A stretch of 45,450 nucleotides of DNA from NCBI GenBank assembly GCA_017937505.1, contig JAGBDL010000137.1, positions 1 through 45,450 of the forward strand, given 5' to 3'. This document shows positions 8,052 through 17,684 of this stretch, in pieces. The number at the start of each line of letters is the position of its first letter. Position 1 is the first letter of the stretch. The notes below the pieces were generated by a model that worked only from the letters and a program-made list of their open reading frames with translations, had not been told where the DNA came from and searched no databases. The translations under genes and the position numbers were made by a program. Origin of the DNA: Clostridia bacterium. GTDB taxonomy: Bacteria > Bacillota > Clostridia > Christensenellales > Aristaeellaceae.

Positions 8052-8828
8052 ATGAACGATGTAAAAATCATCTTCTTTGATATTGACGGCACGCTGATTG
8101 ACCCCAGGAAAAAGTGCGTCACGGAAAGGACGCTCGAGGCGCTGCGGCGCCTCAGGGCGCGGGGCGTCCGCATCTGCCTGTCGACGGGCAGAAGCCCCGT
8201 CAGCCTGCCACGCTTTGAGGGCGTGACGTTTGACGCGCTGCTCACGTTCAACGGCTCCTATTGCTACGACCGGACGCAGACGATCTTCAGCCAGCCGATT
8301 CCGCCGCAGGACGTCAGGCGGCTCCTGGCCAACGCGTCGGCGATGGGACGACCGGTCTGCGTCGCCACGAGGGACTGCCTGGCGGCAAACGGCAGGGACA
8401 CGGATCTGGTCGATTATTTCGCCATCGCCGGGCTTGAGGTGCCCGTCACGCAGGAATTTGACGCCGTCTGCCGGCAGGACGTCTACCAGATCATGCTGGG
8501 CAGCCGGAAGGATGAATTTCCCGCGCTGATGGACGGCGTTCCCGGCGCGAAGATCGCCGCCTGGTGGGATCGGGCGATCGACGTGATTCCCGCCGCGGGC
8601 GGCAAGGGAACGGGCGTTGAAAAGACGCTGGCCTATTTTCATCTGGACCGCGCGCAGGCGATGGCCTTCGGCGACGGCGGCAACGATCTGGAGATGTTTG
8701 GCGCGGTCGGCCTGGGCGTGGCGATGGAAAACGCCTCCGCGGCGCTCAAGGCGGCGGCAGGCGATGTGTGCGGTCACGTCGCCCGGGACGGCGTGTACCA
8801 TTACCTGGAGGCGCACGGGCTGATCTGA
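8052..8828 (+). CDS. Cof-type HAD-superfamily phosphatase
   Basis: Predicted cytoplasmic Mg-dependent hydrolase of small phosphorylated metabolites (Cof/YbiV group, cap type C2B). Motif I is FFDIDGTLID near residues 8-17 with the two catalytic Asp; motif II is LSTGRSP; the conserved Lys lies in GGKGTGVEK; motif IV is FGDGGNDLEMF. 258 residues is normal for the group. ATG 8052 follows GAGGAGG. The substrate cannot be predicted. A terminator follows, so it is not part of the potABCD operon. Confidence 0.85.
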   Translation: MNDVKIIFFDIDGTLIDPRKKCVTERTLEALRRLRARGVRICLSTGRSPVSLPRFEGVTFDALLTFNGSYCYDRTQTIFSQPIPPQDVRRLLANASAMGRPVCVATRDCLAANGRDTDLVDYFAIAGLEVPVTQEFDAVCRQDVYQIMLGSRKDEFPALMDGVPGAKIAAWWDRAIDVIPAAGGKGTGVEKTLAYFHLDRAQAMAFGDGGNDLEMFGAVGLGVAMENASAALKAAAGDVCGHVARDGVYHYLEAHGLI

Positions 8829-8853
8829 CGCCGATGGGAAACAGAGCCTTTGA

Positions 8854-8886
8854 GGGCAGACCTTCTGTGTCTGTCCTTTTGTTTTT
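8854..8886 (+). terminator. Intrinsic terminator after the HAD phosphatase gene
   Basis: GGGCAGAC (8854-8861) pairs with GTCTGTCC (8869-8876), one G-U pair, followed by TTTTGTTTTTG. Confidence 0.7.
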
Positions 8887-8949
8887 GCTCAAAACCCGGA
8901 GAAAGTTTACAAATACTAAATTGCCATTTTCAGCGCATCAAACTTTTTG

Positions 8950-8978
8950 TTGACACAGGGGGTTCCTTATCATATAAT
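8950..8978 (+). promoter_or_regulatory. Consensus sigma-A promoter of potABCD
   Basis: TTGACA (8950-8955), 17-base spacer, TATAAT (8973-8978): a perfect match to consensus at both hexamers. The potA ATG lies at 9011. No obvious dyad operator was seen around it. Confidence 0.85.
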
Positions 8979-9010
8979 CGAGCTACTTGACAGGATGGGA
9001 TGGATGAAAG

Positions 9011-10088
<1,078 letters not shown>

Positions 10089-10099
<11 letters not shown>

Positions 10100-10955
10100 G
10101 AACGGTCTGCGCGCAGGCGAGGTTCGCCGCAGCGCGCTGTTTACGCTGCCGATGGCGCTGCTGGCCGTCCTTCTGGTGGCGCTGCCGCTGATCTACGTGC
10201 TGGGCACGTCGCTGGTGGAGAGCGGGCAGAGCTTTTCCTTCGGCGCGGCGTTCACGCTGGACAACTACCGGCGGCTGCTGCGCGCGGACTACCTGATGGT
10301 CTTTTTAGGCAGCCTGAAGCTCGCGTTCCTGACGACGCTCGTCTCCCTGCTGGTCGGCTACCCGTTCGCCTACTGCATGGCGCGCGCGGGCAGGAAGCTT
10401 AAATCGCTGCTGATGATGCTGGTCATCATCCCGTTCTGGACGAGCGCGCTGGTGCGTATATACGGCTGGAAGATCCTGCTGCAGGCGAACGGCCCGGTCA
10501 ACGCGGTGCTCCGGGGCCTTGGGCTGATCGAAAAGAACATCAAGTTCCTGGGCTCCTACGGCTCCGTGCTGCTAGCAATGGTCTACTGCATGATCTCCTT
10601 CATGATCCTGCCGTGCCACAGCGCCGTGGACAAGCTCGATTTGACGCTCGTGGAGGCGGCGCGCGATCTGGGCAGCAAGCCCTGGCGCGCGTTTCTGGAC
10701 GTGACCCTACCGCTGACCATGCCGGGCATTCTGGCGGGCTGCGTGCTGGTGTTCGTGCCGAGCGTGGGCATGTTCTATCTGTCGGACATCATGGGCGGCG
10801 GCCTGGTGCTGGTGGGCAACCTGATCCGCGACCAGCTGCTCAAGGTGCGCGACTGGAACACCGGCTCGGCGATGTCCATGGTGCTCATCGTCATCACGGC
10901 GGGCATCTATCTGATCTACCGCAGAAGCGGCGGCGACGATCTGGGGGTGTTCTGA
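10089..10955 (+). CDS. potB: Spermidine/putrescine ABC transporter permease PotB
   Basis: Inner-membrane permease half. The protein from ATG 10089 has 288 residues with about six transmembrane helices; the first is preceded by a basic N-terminus (MARKNGLRAGEVRRS). The EAA motif that contacts PotA is visible as VEAARDLGSKPWRAFLDVTLP. I prefer ATG 10089, with GGGGG upstream inside potA, over the earlier GTG-type start at 10074. Overlaps potA and abuts potC, indicating translational coupling. Confidence 0.92.
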
Positions 10956-11759
10956 TTGGTCTGCAAAAGAAAGCGCAAAATCTTTTCCCCCATCTACCTG
11001 ACGCTCGTGCTCATCATCCTCTATCTGCCCATTCTGATGGTCGTCATCTACTCGTTCAATTCCGGGCGCACCATCGGCGCGTGGCAGGGCTTCACCACCG
11101 GCTGGTACACGCGGCTGTTTCACAACGCGCTGATGGCGGACGCGCTCAAAAACTCGCTGATCCTCGCCGTGCTGTCCGCGGGCTTCGCCGGCGTGATCGG
11201 CACGCTGGGCGCCATCGGCCTGGCGCACCATCGCCTGCGCGCCAGCGGCTTCATCGAGTCGCTGGCCACGCTGCCGATGATGATCCCCGAGCTGGTGCTG
11301 GGCATGGCGTATCTGGCGCTGTTTACGGCCGTGGGCGTGAAGCTGGGCATGGGCGCGCTGATCGCCACGCACACCACGTTCTGCGTCCCGTATGTGTTCA
11401 TCAACGTCAAGTCCCGGCTGATCGGCATGGACCCGGCCATCGAGGAGGCCGCGCGCGACCTGGGCGCAAGCCCCATGCGCGTGCTCCGCGATATCACCCT
11501 GCCGCTGATCATGCCCTCGGTGATCTCCGGCATGATGCTGGCGGTGGCGATGTCGCTGGACGACGTGGTCATCTCGTTCTTCGTCACCAGCGCGGAGACG
11601 ACGACGCTCCCGCTGAAGGTCTACACGGGCCTGCGCTCGGGCGGCACGCCGGAGATCAACGCGCTCTCCACGCTGATGCTGGCCGCGATCTTCATCTTCG
11701 TGGCCCTTTCCCAGCTGCTGCGCGCGCGCAGCGACAGGAAGCTATACGCATCCAAATGA
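10956..11759 (+). CDS. potC: Spermidine/putrescine ABC transporter permease PotC
   Basis: Second permease half, 267 residues, about six transmembrane segments. The EAA motif reads IEEAARDLGASPMRVLRDITLP. It begins with TTG immediately after the potB stop (TGA at 10953-10955), with GGGGGTG as ribosome binding site inside potB; zero intergenic distance implies coupling. The N-terminus MVCKRKRKIFSPIYL is strongly positive-inside. Confidence 0.92.
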   Translation: MVCKRKRKIFSPIYLTLVLIILYLPILMVVIYSFNSGRTIGAWQGFTTGWYTRLFHNALMADALKNSLILAVLSAGFAGVIGTLGAIGLAHHRLRASGFIESLATLPMMIPELVLGMAYLALFTAVGVKLGMGALIATHTTFCVPYVFINVKSRLIGMDPAIEEAARDLGASPMRVLRDITLPLIMPSVISGMMLAVAMSLDDVVISFFVTSAETTTLPLKVYTGLRSGGTPEINALSTLMLAAIFIFVALSQLLRARSDRKLYASK

Positions 11760-11814
11760 GTGCTCGCACCCCTGGATGTCCATATAGAATTTCCCCTACA
11801 AGGAGGACGACAAC

Positions 11815-12870
11815 ATGAAGAAGTTTTTTGCTCTGCTGCTGGCGCTCGTGATGATGAGCGCCTGCGCCATGGCGGAAACCGTCAACCAGAAGGACGAAGC
11901 TGTGCTCAACATCTTCTCCTGGGAGGGCTATATCGACTACTCGACGGTCATCCAGCCGTTCGAGGAGCAGACCGGCATCAAGGTCAACTACGCGACCTTT
12001 GCCAGTAACGAGGAGATGTACGAGAAGCTGTCCGCGGTAAACGGCGGCGACTACGACATCATCCTGGCCAGCGACTACATCCTCAACACCACCCGTGAGG
12101 CCGGCCTGATGCAGAAGTTCGACCCGGAGATCGTGAGCAACTTCGGAAACCTCAACCCGGACTTCACCCATCAGTACTTCGATCCGGACAGCGAGTACGT
12201 CGTGCCCTACGTCAGCGGCATTCCGCTGATCGTCTACGATCCGAGCGTCGTAGACGTCGAGATCAAGGGCTTTAGCGATCTGTGGAATCCGGCGCTCAAG
12301 GACTCCATCGGCCTGATCGACGACGCGCGCGTGACCATCGGCATGGTGCTGCTGTCCATGGGCCAGAGCATGAACACGACCGACGATGCCGTGCTCGCCG
12401 AGGCGGCGGAAAAGCTCGCCGCGCTCAAGGACAACATCCACGTGCTCGAGTATGAGAACCTGCACAACTACCTCGTCTCCGGCGACGTGAGCGTGGCGTA
12501 CACCTTCACCCCGTTTGTGGCGCTGGCGCTGGACGCCAACCCGGATCTTGCGGTCGTCTGGCCGGAGGAGGGCCTGGGCTTTGGCATCGACGGCTGCTTC
12601 ATCCCGGTGAACGCCCCGCACGCGAAGAACGCCAACCTGTTCCTCGAGTTCCTGCTGCGCCCGGAGATCGCCGCGGTCTGCGCCGAGTGGCAGTACTACT
12701 GCAGCCCCAACGCCGCCGCGATGGACGTCATCTCCGACTGGTACAAGGAGAACCCGGTCTTCAGCGGCATCTATGACCGCATCGGCGACGCCGAGTACGT
12801 CAAGAACCTCTCCAGCGCGGACGAGCAGAAGTTCCAGGACATCTGGACCACCTTCAAGCTGAGCCTGTAA
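11815..12870 (+). CDS. potD: Spermidine/putrescine-binding protein PotD
   Basis: Extracytoplasmic solute-binding protein delivering polyamines to PotBC. 351 residues. The N-terminus MKKFFALLLALVMMSACAMAE is a signal peptide; the MSAC word could be an atypical lipobox, fitting the usual lipid anchoring of PotD in Gram-positives. The mature part starts with LNIFSWEGYIDYSTVIQPFE, typical for PotD/PotF, and includes YDIILASDYI, VPYVSGIPLIVY and DDARVTIGMVLLSMG. Start ATG 11815 has a near-perfect AAGGAGGA. Last gene of the operon, 55 bases after potC, followed by two terminator hairpins. Confidence 0.93.
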   Translation: MKKFFALLLALVMMSACAMAETVNQKDEAVLNIFSWEGYIDYSTVIQPFEEQTGIKVNYATFASNEEMYEKLSAVNGGDYDIILASDYILNTTREAGLMQKFDPEIVSNFGNLNPDFTHQYFDPDSEYVVPYVSGIPLIVYDPSVVDVEIKGFSDLWNPALKDSIGLIDDARVTIGMVLLSMGQSMNTTDDAVLAEAAEKLAALKDNIHVLEYENLHNYLVSGDVSVAYTFTPFVALALDANPDLAVVWPEEGLGFGIDGCFIPVNAPHAKNANLFLEFLLRPEIAAVCAEWQYYCSPNAAAMDVISDWYKENPVFSGIYDRIGDAEYVKNLSSADEQKFQDIWTTFKLSL

Positions 12871-12880
12871 CGGCCGCTCA

Positions 12881-12937
12881 GACGGGCGCAATGCGCCCGT
12901 CAAAGAAAGCCCGCATACACATGCGGGCTTTCTTTGA
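12881..12937 (+). terminator. Tandem hairpins, the second a strong intrinsic terminator, after potD
   Basis: GACGGGCGC (12881-12889) pairs with GCGCCCGTC (12893-12901). Directly after, AAAGAAAGCCCGCAT (12902-12916) pairs perfectly with ATGCGGGCTTTCTTT (12921-12935) over ACAC. The second can act on both strands. Confidence 0.85.
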
Positions 12938-12964
12938 CGTATCATACCAAAGGGATGTGAGATC

Positions 12965-14308
12965 ATGTCGAAGCTGTTCATTGACGGGGGCATCGTCATC
13001 GACCCCGAAGCGCAGAAGAGGTTCCGCGCGCAGGTGCTGTTCGAGAACGGCCGCATCGCCGCCATCGGCGATCTGTCCGCGCCGCGGGACGCGCAGGTGA
13101 TCGACGCCCGGGGCCTTTTTGTCTGCCCGGGCTTCATCGATCCGCACGGCCACATCGACGGCCATGTCTACACGGGCGAATTGTCCCTCCTGCAGGGCGT
13201 CACCACAAGCGTGGGCGGCAACTGCGGCTTTTCTCCGGTGGACCTCGCCGAGTTTTTGGGTGCGCAGGAATCGTTCCCGATTCACCAGGCGGAGATGATC
13301 GGCATGTGCGCGCTGCGCGAGGCTGCGGGCGCGCTCGATCCCTTTCAGGCAGCCGACGAAAACCAGATCGACCGGATGGCCCAGCTGTGCGAGCGGGCGC
13401 TCTGCTGCGGCGCGTGCGGCGTGTCGCTCGGCCCGGCGTATACGCCCGGCTCCTCCATTTGGGAGATGCAGACGCTGTGCCGCATCGCCAGGGCGCACGG
13501 CAAGCCCGTCTCCATCGACACGCGCATGAACTCCATGACCGACCTTGACTCCCTGCAGGAGGCCATCGACCTGGCGGCGCACGCCGGCTGCCGGATGATC
13601 GTCTCGCACTTCGTCTATCAGTACGGCGTGGGCGTGGAGGACGAGGCCCTTTCCATGATCGACCGCGCGCGCGGGATGGGCGTGGACATCGTCTTTGACA
13701 GCGGCATGTACAAGGACTGGTGCTCCTCCATCGGCGCAGCGCTGTTTGAGCCGGGCGTCATGCGCGCCAACGGCATCGAGCTTGAGCACCTGCGCGTCAT
13801 CACCGGCGAGCACATCGGCGAGGTGCCGGATCAGGCGCTGTACGCGCACCTGCGCGCGTGCCATCCGCACGACGCGGTCAGCGTGAACACGGGCGAGGCG
13901 CGCGCGGTGTACGCCATCGCGCGGCATCCGCTGTGCATGATCTCCACCGATACGGGCGCGTATCTGCCGGGCGAGGGCCATCCGCAGATCGCGGGCAGCT
14001 TCCCGCGCTTTCTGCGCGAGATGGTGCGCGAGCGCGCGGAGATGGGCTGGGAGGAGGCCGTCGCGCACGCGACATGCCTGCCGGCGGAGGTCTTCGGCTT
14101 TGAAACGAAGGGGCGCATGCGGGTTGGCTGCGACGCCGACCTCGTGCTCTTTGATCCGGAGACCATCGCCGACCGGGCGGATTTCCCGGGGATGGGCAGC
14201 CCCAACGCCGCGCCGGAGGGCATCGCATGCGTCATCGTCGGCGGTCAGATCGCCGCCCAAAATGGAAAGACGACCGGCGTCATGGCTGGTCGGGCGCTAA
14301 GGGGCTGA
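12965..14308 (+). CDS. N-acyl-D-amino-acid deacylase-type amidohydrolase
   Basis: Amidohydrolase-superfamily metalloenzyme of the D-aminoacylase group (COG3653-like), expected to remove acyl groups from N-acyl-D-amino acids in the cytoplasm. 447 residues, somewhat shorter than the ~480-530 usual for D-aminoacylases. It shows the small N-terminal beta-domain, then GFIDPHGHIDGH (metal HxH), a Cys-containing GACGVSLGPAYTPG that corresponds to the metal-bridging Cys region, a metal His in MIVSHFVYQYG, and the catalytic Asp in MISTDTGAY, ending with DLVLFDPETI and the C-terminal beta-domain. ATG 12965 follows GGGATGTGAGATC; the ribosome binding site is weak. Overlaps the oppositely oriented next gene by 29 bases. 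Link to polyamine uptake is not supported because terminators separate them. Confidence 0.8.
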   Translation: MSKLFIDGGIVIDPEAQKRFRAQVLFENGRIAAIGDLSAPRDAQVIDARGLFVCPGFIDPHGHIDGHVYTGELSLLQGVTTSVGGNCGFSPVDLAEFLGAQESFPIHQAEMIGMCALREAAGALDPFQAADENQIDRMAQLCERALCCGACGVSLGPAYTPGSSIWEMQTLCRIARAHGKPVSIDTRMNSMTDLDSLQEAIDLAAHAGCRMIVSHFVYQYGVGVEDEALSMIDRARGMGVDIVFDSGMYKDWCSSIGAALFEPGVMRANGIELEHLRVITGEHIGEVPDQALYAHLRACHPHDAVSVNTGEARAVYAIARHPLCMISTDTGAYLPGEGHPQIAGSFPRFLREMVRERAEMGWEEAVAHATCLPAEVFGFETKGRMRVGCDADLVLFDPETIADRADFPGMGSPNAAPEGIACVIVGGQIAAQNGKTTGVMAGRALRG

Positions 14309-14906
14309 GGCTGGCGGGGCGCTCGTTCCCCCGCTCGTCCTGAATGCGCGTGCCCTCGCACGTCATCATCAGCGTGCCCACGCGCCAGCCGCCGGTCTGG
14401 CCGTACTCGGGCGCATCCTCGGAGCCGGCGACGATCCGGGCGACCTCGCCCGTGCCGTCGTCCTCATAGAAGCGGGCAATGTGCTGCTTTGCGCCGGTGC
14501 AGACGGTGAGCGTGAGCAGCCACTGCACGCCATCCGGAATGAAGGCGTCGGTTTGATGAATCGGCAGCTCGGAAATCTGATCGACGAGCGTCAGGTAGAT
14601 CTCTGCGTCGGCCTGCTGGCCGTTGACGCTGACCTCGCCGCTGCCGTCTGCGTAGAACTGAAAGCTGCGATCCGGCGAGTGCACGGAGATCGCGGTGATC
14701 GTATCCATGTCAAGGTCTGGAAAGAGCAGAACAGGGCCGTCCGGGGCAGAAGCCTGGGCGGTTTTTTGCGCGGACTCGCCGCTCTGCTGCACGGCGGCCT
14801 GCTCCGGCGCGGTGCGGGCCCCTGCAGCGCCGAAGCAGAAGAAAACCGCGCAGACCGCCATGCCCGCGGCAAGGATCGCGCCGGCGGCTTTGAGCATTCT
14901 GGCCAC
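14280..14906 (-). CDS. Small secreted or membrane-anchored protein of unknown function
   Basis: 208 residues with an N-terminal signal or anchor (residues ~5-28, AAGAILAAGMAVCAVFFCFGAAG), then a Gln/Ser/Ala-rich spacer to about residue 57 and a globular part with an ITAISVHSPDRSFQF strand pattern, a repeating 'Y-A-D-G-S-G-E' turn and conserved-looking QWLLTLTVCTG. I do not recognise a family. Start ATG 14906 has GGGGGG upstream and a promoter at 14946-14974. Its 3' end overlaps the amidohydrolase gene tail to tail. Likely extracellular; function unknown. Confidence 0.7.
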   Translation of the reverse strand: MARMLKAAGAILAAGMAVCAVFFCFGAAGARTAPEQAAVQQSGESAQKTAQASAPDGPVLLFPDLDMDTITAISVHSPDRSFQFYADGSGEVSVNGQQADAEIYLTLVDQISELPIHQTDAFIPDGVQWLLTLTVCTGAKQHIARFYEDDGTGEVARIVAGSEDAPEYGQTGGWRVGTLMMTCEGTRIQDERGNERPASLSPLAPDQP

Positions 14907-14945
14907 ATGCAGCCCCCCTTTCTCTTATGGCGCTTGTATGCTGTG

Positions 14946-14974
14946 ATTATACTGTCCGCATGTTGCGCAAACAA
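14946..14974 (-). promoter_or_regulatory. Promoter of the secreted-protein gene (minus strand)
   Basis: On the minus strand TTGTTT (14974-14969), 17-base spacer, TATAAT (14951-14946). Divergent from the GH13 gene promoter 56 bases away. Confidence 0.65.
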
Positions 14975-15029
14975 AATCCCAATGGGGCAAAATTGTGAAC
15001 GATTGGGGCGCGGCAAATGAAAATGGGGA

Positions 15030-15058
15030 TTGTCAGGATTTGCAAAGTACGATAGAAT
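15030..15058 (+). promoter_or_regulatory. Promoter of the GH13 gene
   Basis: TTGTCA (15030-15035), 17-base spacer, TAGAAT (15053-15058). It leaves a leader of about 125 bases before the ATG at 15193; no riboswitch was recognised in that leader. Confidence 0.65.
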
Positions 15059-15192
15059 AATAGAGTTGTTTCCTGCGAGGGACAAACACACAGATCGCAT
15101 GCAATCTGACGGACGCGTCCATTCGCCGTCACGGAATGGACGAATCCCCGGCAGCACCCGGCAGAAGAAAATGACTGGATGGAGTGGTCCCC

Positions 15193-17169
15193 ATGATTCT
15201 TCAGCATAACACCACAGACGCGTTCTATCGCTTCCCCCTGGGGGCCTTGACGGCAGGATCGCAGGTTCGCCTTCGCGTGGCCGTGACCGGCCCGGGCGAG
15301 CCGGAGAGCCTGAACCTGCGCGTATGGGACGGAAAAGAGCAGCGCTTCCCGATGCGGCCGTTGGGCGCAAAGGACGGGAAGCGCTTTTATGAGGTGCAGG
15401 TGACGGTCAGCGAAACGCCGTGCCTGTACTGGTACTGCTTTGAGGCCGCCTGCGCGGACGGCAGCCGCCTGCGTCTGGGCGCGTCGGACGAATCCGGCTG
15501 CGGCGAGGGCCGCATGAGCGGCACCGGAACGGATTTCCAGATCACGGTGTACGATCCCCACTACACCACCCCGGCGTGGATGTGCGACGGCATCATGTAT
15601 CAGATCATGGTGGATCGCTTCTATCACGGCGAGGGCACGGACGCGCTGCTGCACGCCAAGGACGGCTGCAGCACGAAGGTCGATCTGCACACGAACTGGA
15701 ACGACATGCCCTGGCTGGACGTCTCGGAGAACGGCGACAACTTTGCTCACGATTTCTTCGGCGGCAACCTGGAGGGCGTGCGCCAGAAGCTGCCCTACCT
15801 GAAGGAGCTGGGCGTCAGCGTCATCTACTTCAACCCGATCTTCACCGCGCGCACCAATCACAAATACGACACCAGCAACTACATGCAGGTCGACCCGATG
15901 TTCGGCGACGAGCAGAAGCTGCACCAGCTCTGCGAGGAGGCCCGGGCCATGGGCATCCGCATCCTGCTGGACGGCGTGTTCTCCCATGTGGGCAGCGACA
16001 GCGTGTACTTCAACCGCCGCGGCACGCACGGCGAGAAGGTGGGCGCGTACCGCGATCCCAATTCTCCGTACAGGAAGTGGTTCACCTTCAAAAACTGGCC
16101 GGACGACTATGACTGCTGGTGGGGCTTCCGCACGCTGCCCAACGTCAACGAGATGGACGAGGACTTCCGCAAGTACATCCTCAGCGGCGAGGACGCCGTC
16201 GTCAAGCACTGGGTGCGGCAGGGCACCAGCGGCTGGCGGCTGGATGTGGCGGACGAGCTGCCGATGGAATTCCTGCGCGAGCTGCGCAGCGAGGTCAAGT
16301 CCGCCAATGCGGACGCGGCGGTGCTGGGCGAGGTCTGGGAGGACGCGAGCCACAAGGTCGCCTACGGCGCGATGCGCTCCTATGTGCTGGGCGACACGCT
16401 GGACAGCGTGATGAACTATCCGCTGCGCGAAGCGCTGGTATCGTTCCTGATGTCCGCCAAGACGGCGAGCACGGTGGTGCGCGATCTGACGGCGCTGATG
16501 CAGAATTACCCCAAGCCGTTCCTGTATTCGCTGATGAACCTGATGGGCAGCCACGACAGGCCGCGCATCCTCAACGTGCTCGCCGGCAACGACGGCAACG
16601 ACATCCCGCGCGACAAGCGCGCCGAGCACCATCTCTCCCCGGAGGAGCGCATGATCGGCACGCTGCGCGAGCGCATGATGCTGCGCATGATCATGAGCGT
16701 GCCCGGCATGCCCTGCATCTACTACGCCGACGAGGCGGGCATGGAGGGCTGCGCCGATCCGTTCTGCCGGCGCACCTATCCCTGGGGTGCGGAGGACAAG
16801 CAGCTGCTCGCCTATTACCGCGGCATGATCGCGATGCGCCGCAAGAACCAGGTGCTGCGCACCGGCGAGTGCCGCTTCATCGCGCCGTGCGACGACGTGC
16901 TGGGCGTCATCCGCACGATCGAGGGCGGCGTGGACGCGCTGGGCCGCAAGGCGAAGGACGCCTGCGCGGTCACGCTGATCAACCGCAGCGCGCGCACGGC
17001 GACGGTCTATCTCACCTCGCAGGAGCTGATGGGCGCGCAGGAGATCGTCTCCGACCGCGACGAGGTGCACCATGCCCGCGCGGGCGCGTTCTCCGTGACG
17101 GTCGCCGGTATGCGCGGCGTGACCTATTTCGCGCAGTCCGGGGAACTGACGGAGCGGGAGGACGGCTGA
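15193..17169 (+). CDS. Glycoside hydrolase family 13 alpha-glucan hydrolase (neopullulanase/cyclomaltodextrinase-like)
   Basis: Hydrolyses alpha-glucans or maltodextrins. 658 residues from ATG 15193. Residues 1-~120 form an N-terminal beta-sandwich as in neopullulanase/maltogenic amylases (CBM34-like), then the catalytic barrel starts at MYQIMVDRFYHGEG. GH13 conserved regions: ILLDGVFSHVG (region I), WRLDVADE with the nucleophile Asp near residue 347, GEVWED with the acid/base Glu near 378, and LMGSHDRPRI with the transition-state Asp near 453. No signal peptide, so it is probably cytoplasmic and acts on imported maltodextrins. GGAG precedes the ATG; a GTG at 15184 is an alternative. No transport or regulator gene is adjacent. 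Confidence 0.88.
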   Translation: MILQHNTTDAFYRFPLGALTAGSQVRLRVAVTGPGEPESLNLRVWDGKEQRFPMRPLGAKDGKRFYEVQVTVSETPCLYWYCFEAACADGSRLRLGASDESGCGEGRMSGTGTDFQITVYDPHYTTPAWMCDGIMYQIMVDRFYHGEGTDALLHAKDGCSTKVDLHTNWNDMPWLDVSENGDNFAHDFFGGNLEGVRQKLPYLKELGVSVIYFNPIFTARTNHKYDTSNYMQVDPMFGDEQKLHQLCEEARAMGIRILLDGVFSHVGSDSVYFNRRGTHGEKVGAYRDPNSPYRKWFTFKNWPDDYDCWWGFRTLPNVNEMDEDFRKYILSGEDAVVKHWVRQGTSGWRLDVADELPMEFLRELRSEVKSANADAAVLGEVWEDASHKVAYGAMRSYVLGDTLDSVMNYPLREALVSFLMSAKTASTVVRDLTALMQNYPKPFLYSLMNLMGSHDRPRILNVLAGNDGNDIPRDKRAEHHLSPEERMIGTLRERMMLRMIMSVPGMPCIYYADEAGMEGCADPFCRRTYPWGAEDKQLLAYYRGMIAMRRKNQVLRTGECRFIAPCDDVLGVIRTIEGGVDALGRKAKDACAVTLINRSARTATVYLTSQELMGAQEIVSDRDEVHHARAGAFSVTVAGMRGVTYFAQSGELTEREDG

Positions 17170-17222
17170 TCCCCACCCGGCGGACGCGGGATGAGGCGCG
17201 TCCCTGAATTCCATCACACAGC

Positions 17223-17263
17223 ACGGCTCTGTCCTGATTCCGTCAGGGCAGGGCCGTTTTTTT
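17223..17263 (+). terminator. Intrinsic terminator of the GH13 gene
   Basis: ACGGCTCTGTCCTGA (17223-17237) pairs with TCAGGGCAGGGCCGT (17243-17257), followed by seven T. Confidence 0.85.
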
Positions 17264-17303
17264 GCATCCATTTCCCCATTCCCAGCCCGGGCACCGCTTG
17301 TTC

Positions 17304-17465
17304 ATACTAATTCGAAATTAAAATGCTTAACAGAGCGCATCAGATTTTTCGCTCTGACAAAGCCGAGTGAAGTGAGGCGTACTGGAGGTACGTTGAACGG
17401 AATGAGGCAAAGTCAGAGCGGAAAAGATGGTGCGCGGATTAAGCCATTTTAATAAGAATTAGTAT
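17304..17465. repeat. MITE-like hairpin element, copy 1
   Basis: Ends are ATACTAATTC and GAATTAGTAT (perfect 10-bp inverted repeats), followed inwards by TTAAAATG/CATTTTAA and a long imperfect pairing of a GCGCATC...CGCTCTGAC arm with a GTCAGAGCG...GGTGCGC arm. About 89% identical by eye to 43199-43361 in the same orientation. No ORF. It fills most of the 420-base gap between the GH13 terminator and the xylB promoter. Confidence 0.85.
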
Positions 17466-17586
17466 CAGAAAATAACCCCAAATGCTGTCGAAAGGCGGGC
17501 GGGTGTCCGCATTTTCTGCGCCGCATTCTCCGTTCAAATCCCCTTTCTTGTTTGAGCCCATTTGCACAAAACACCAGTGCGTTTTA

Positions 17587-17615
17587 TTGACATTTATTTG
17601 AAACTGATTTATGAT
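17587..17615 (+). promoter_or_regulatory. Promoter of the xylB operon
   Basis: TTGACA (17587-17592), 17-base spacer, TATGAT (17610-17615). About 70 bases of leader before the xylB ATG. Confidence 0.75.
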
Positions 17616-17684
17616 GACTACAGACAGGGGCGACAGCAGTCCTGCTGATTTTCCCCCCATTCCCCACGACAGAAGGAGCAAGCT

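Noticed and set aside
14947..17271. Very long minus-strand open frame (774 codons) opposite the GH13 gene
   Set aside because: It has no recognisable protein features, is rich in His/Arg/Ala-Val as expected from reading GC-rich genes backwards, and the plus strand has an unmistakable GH13 enzyme.
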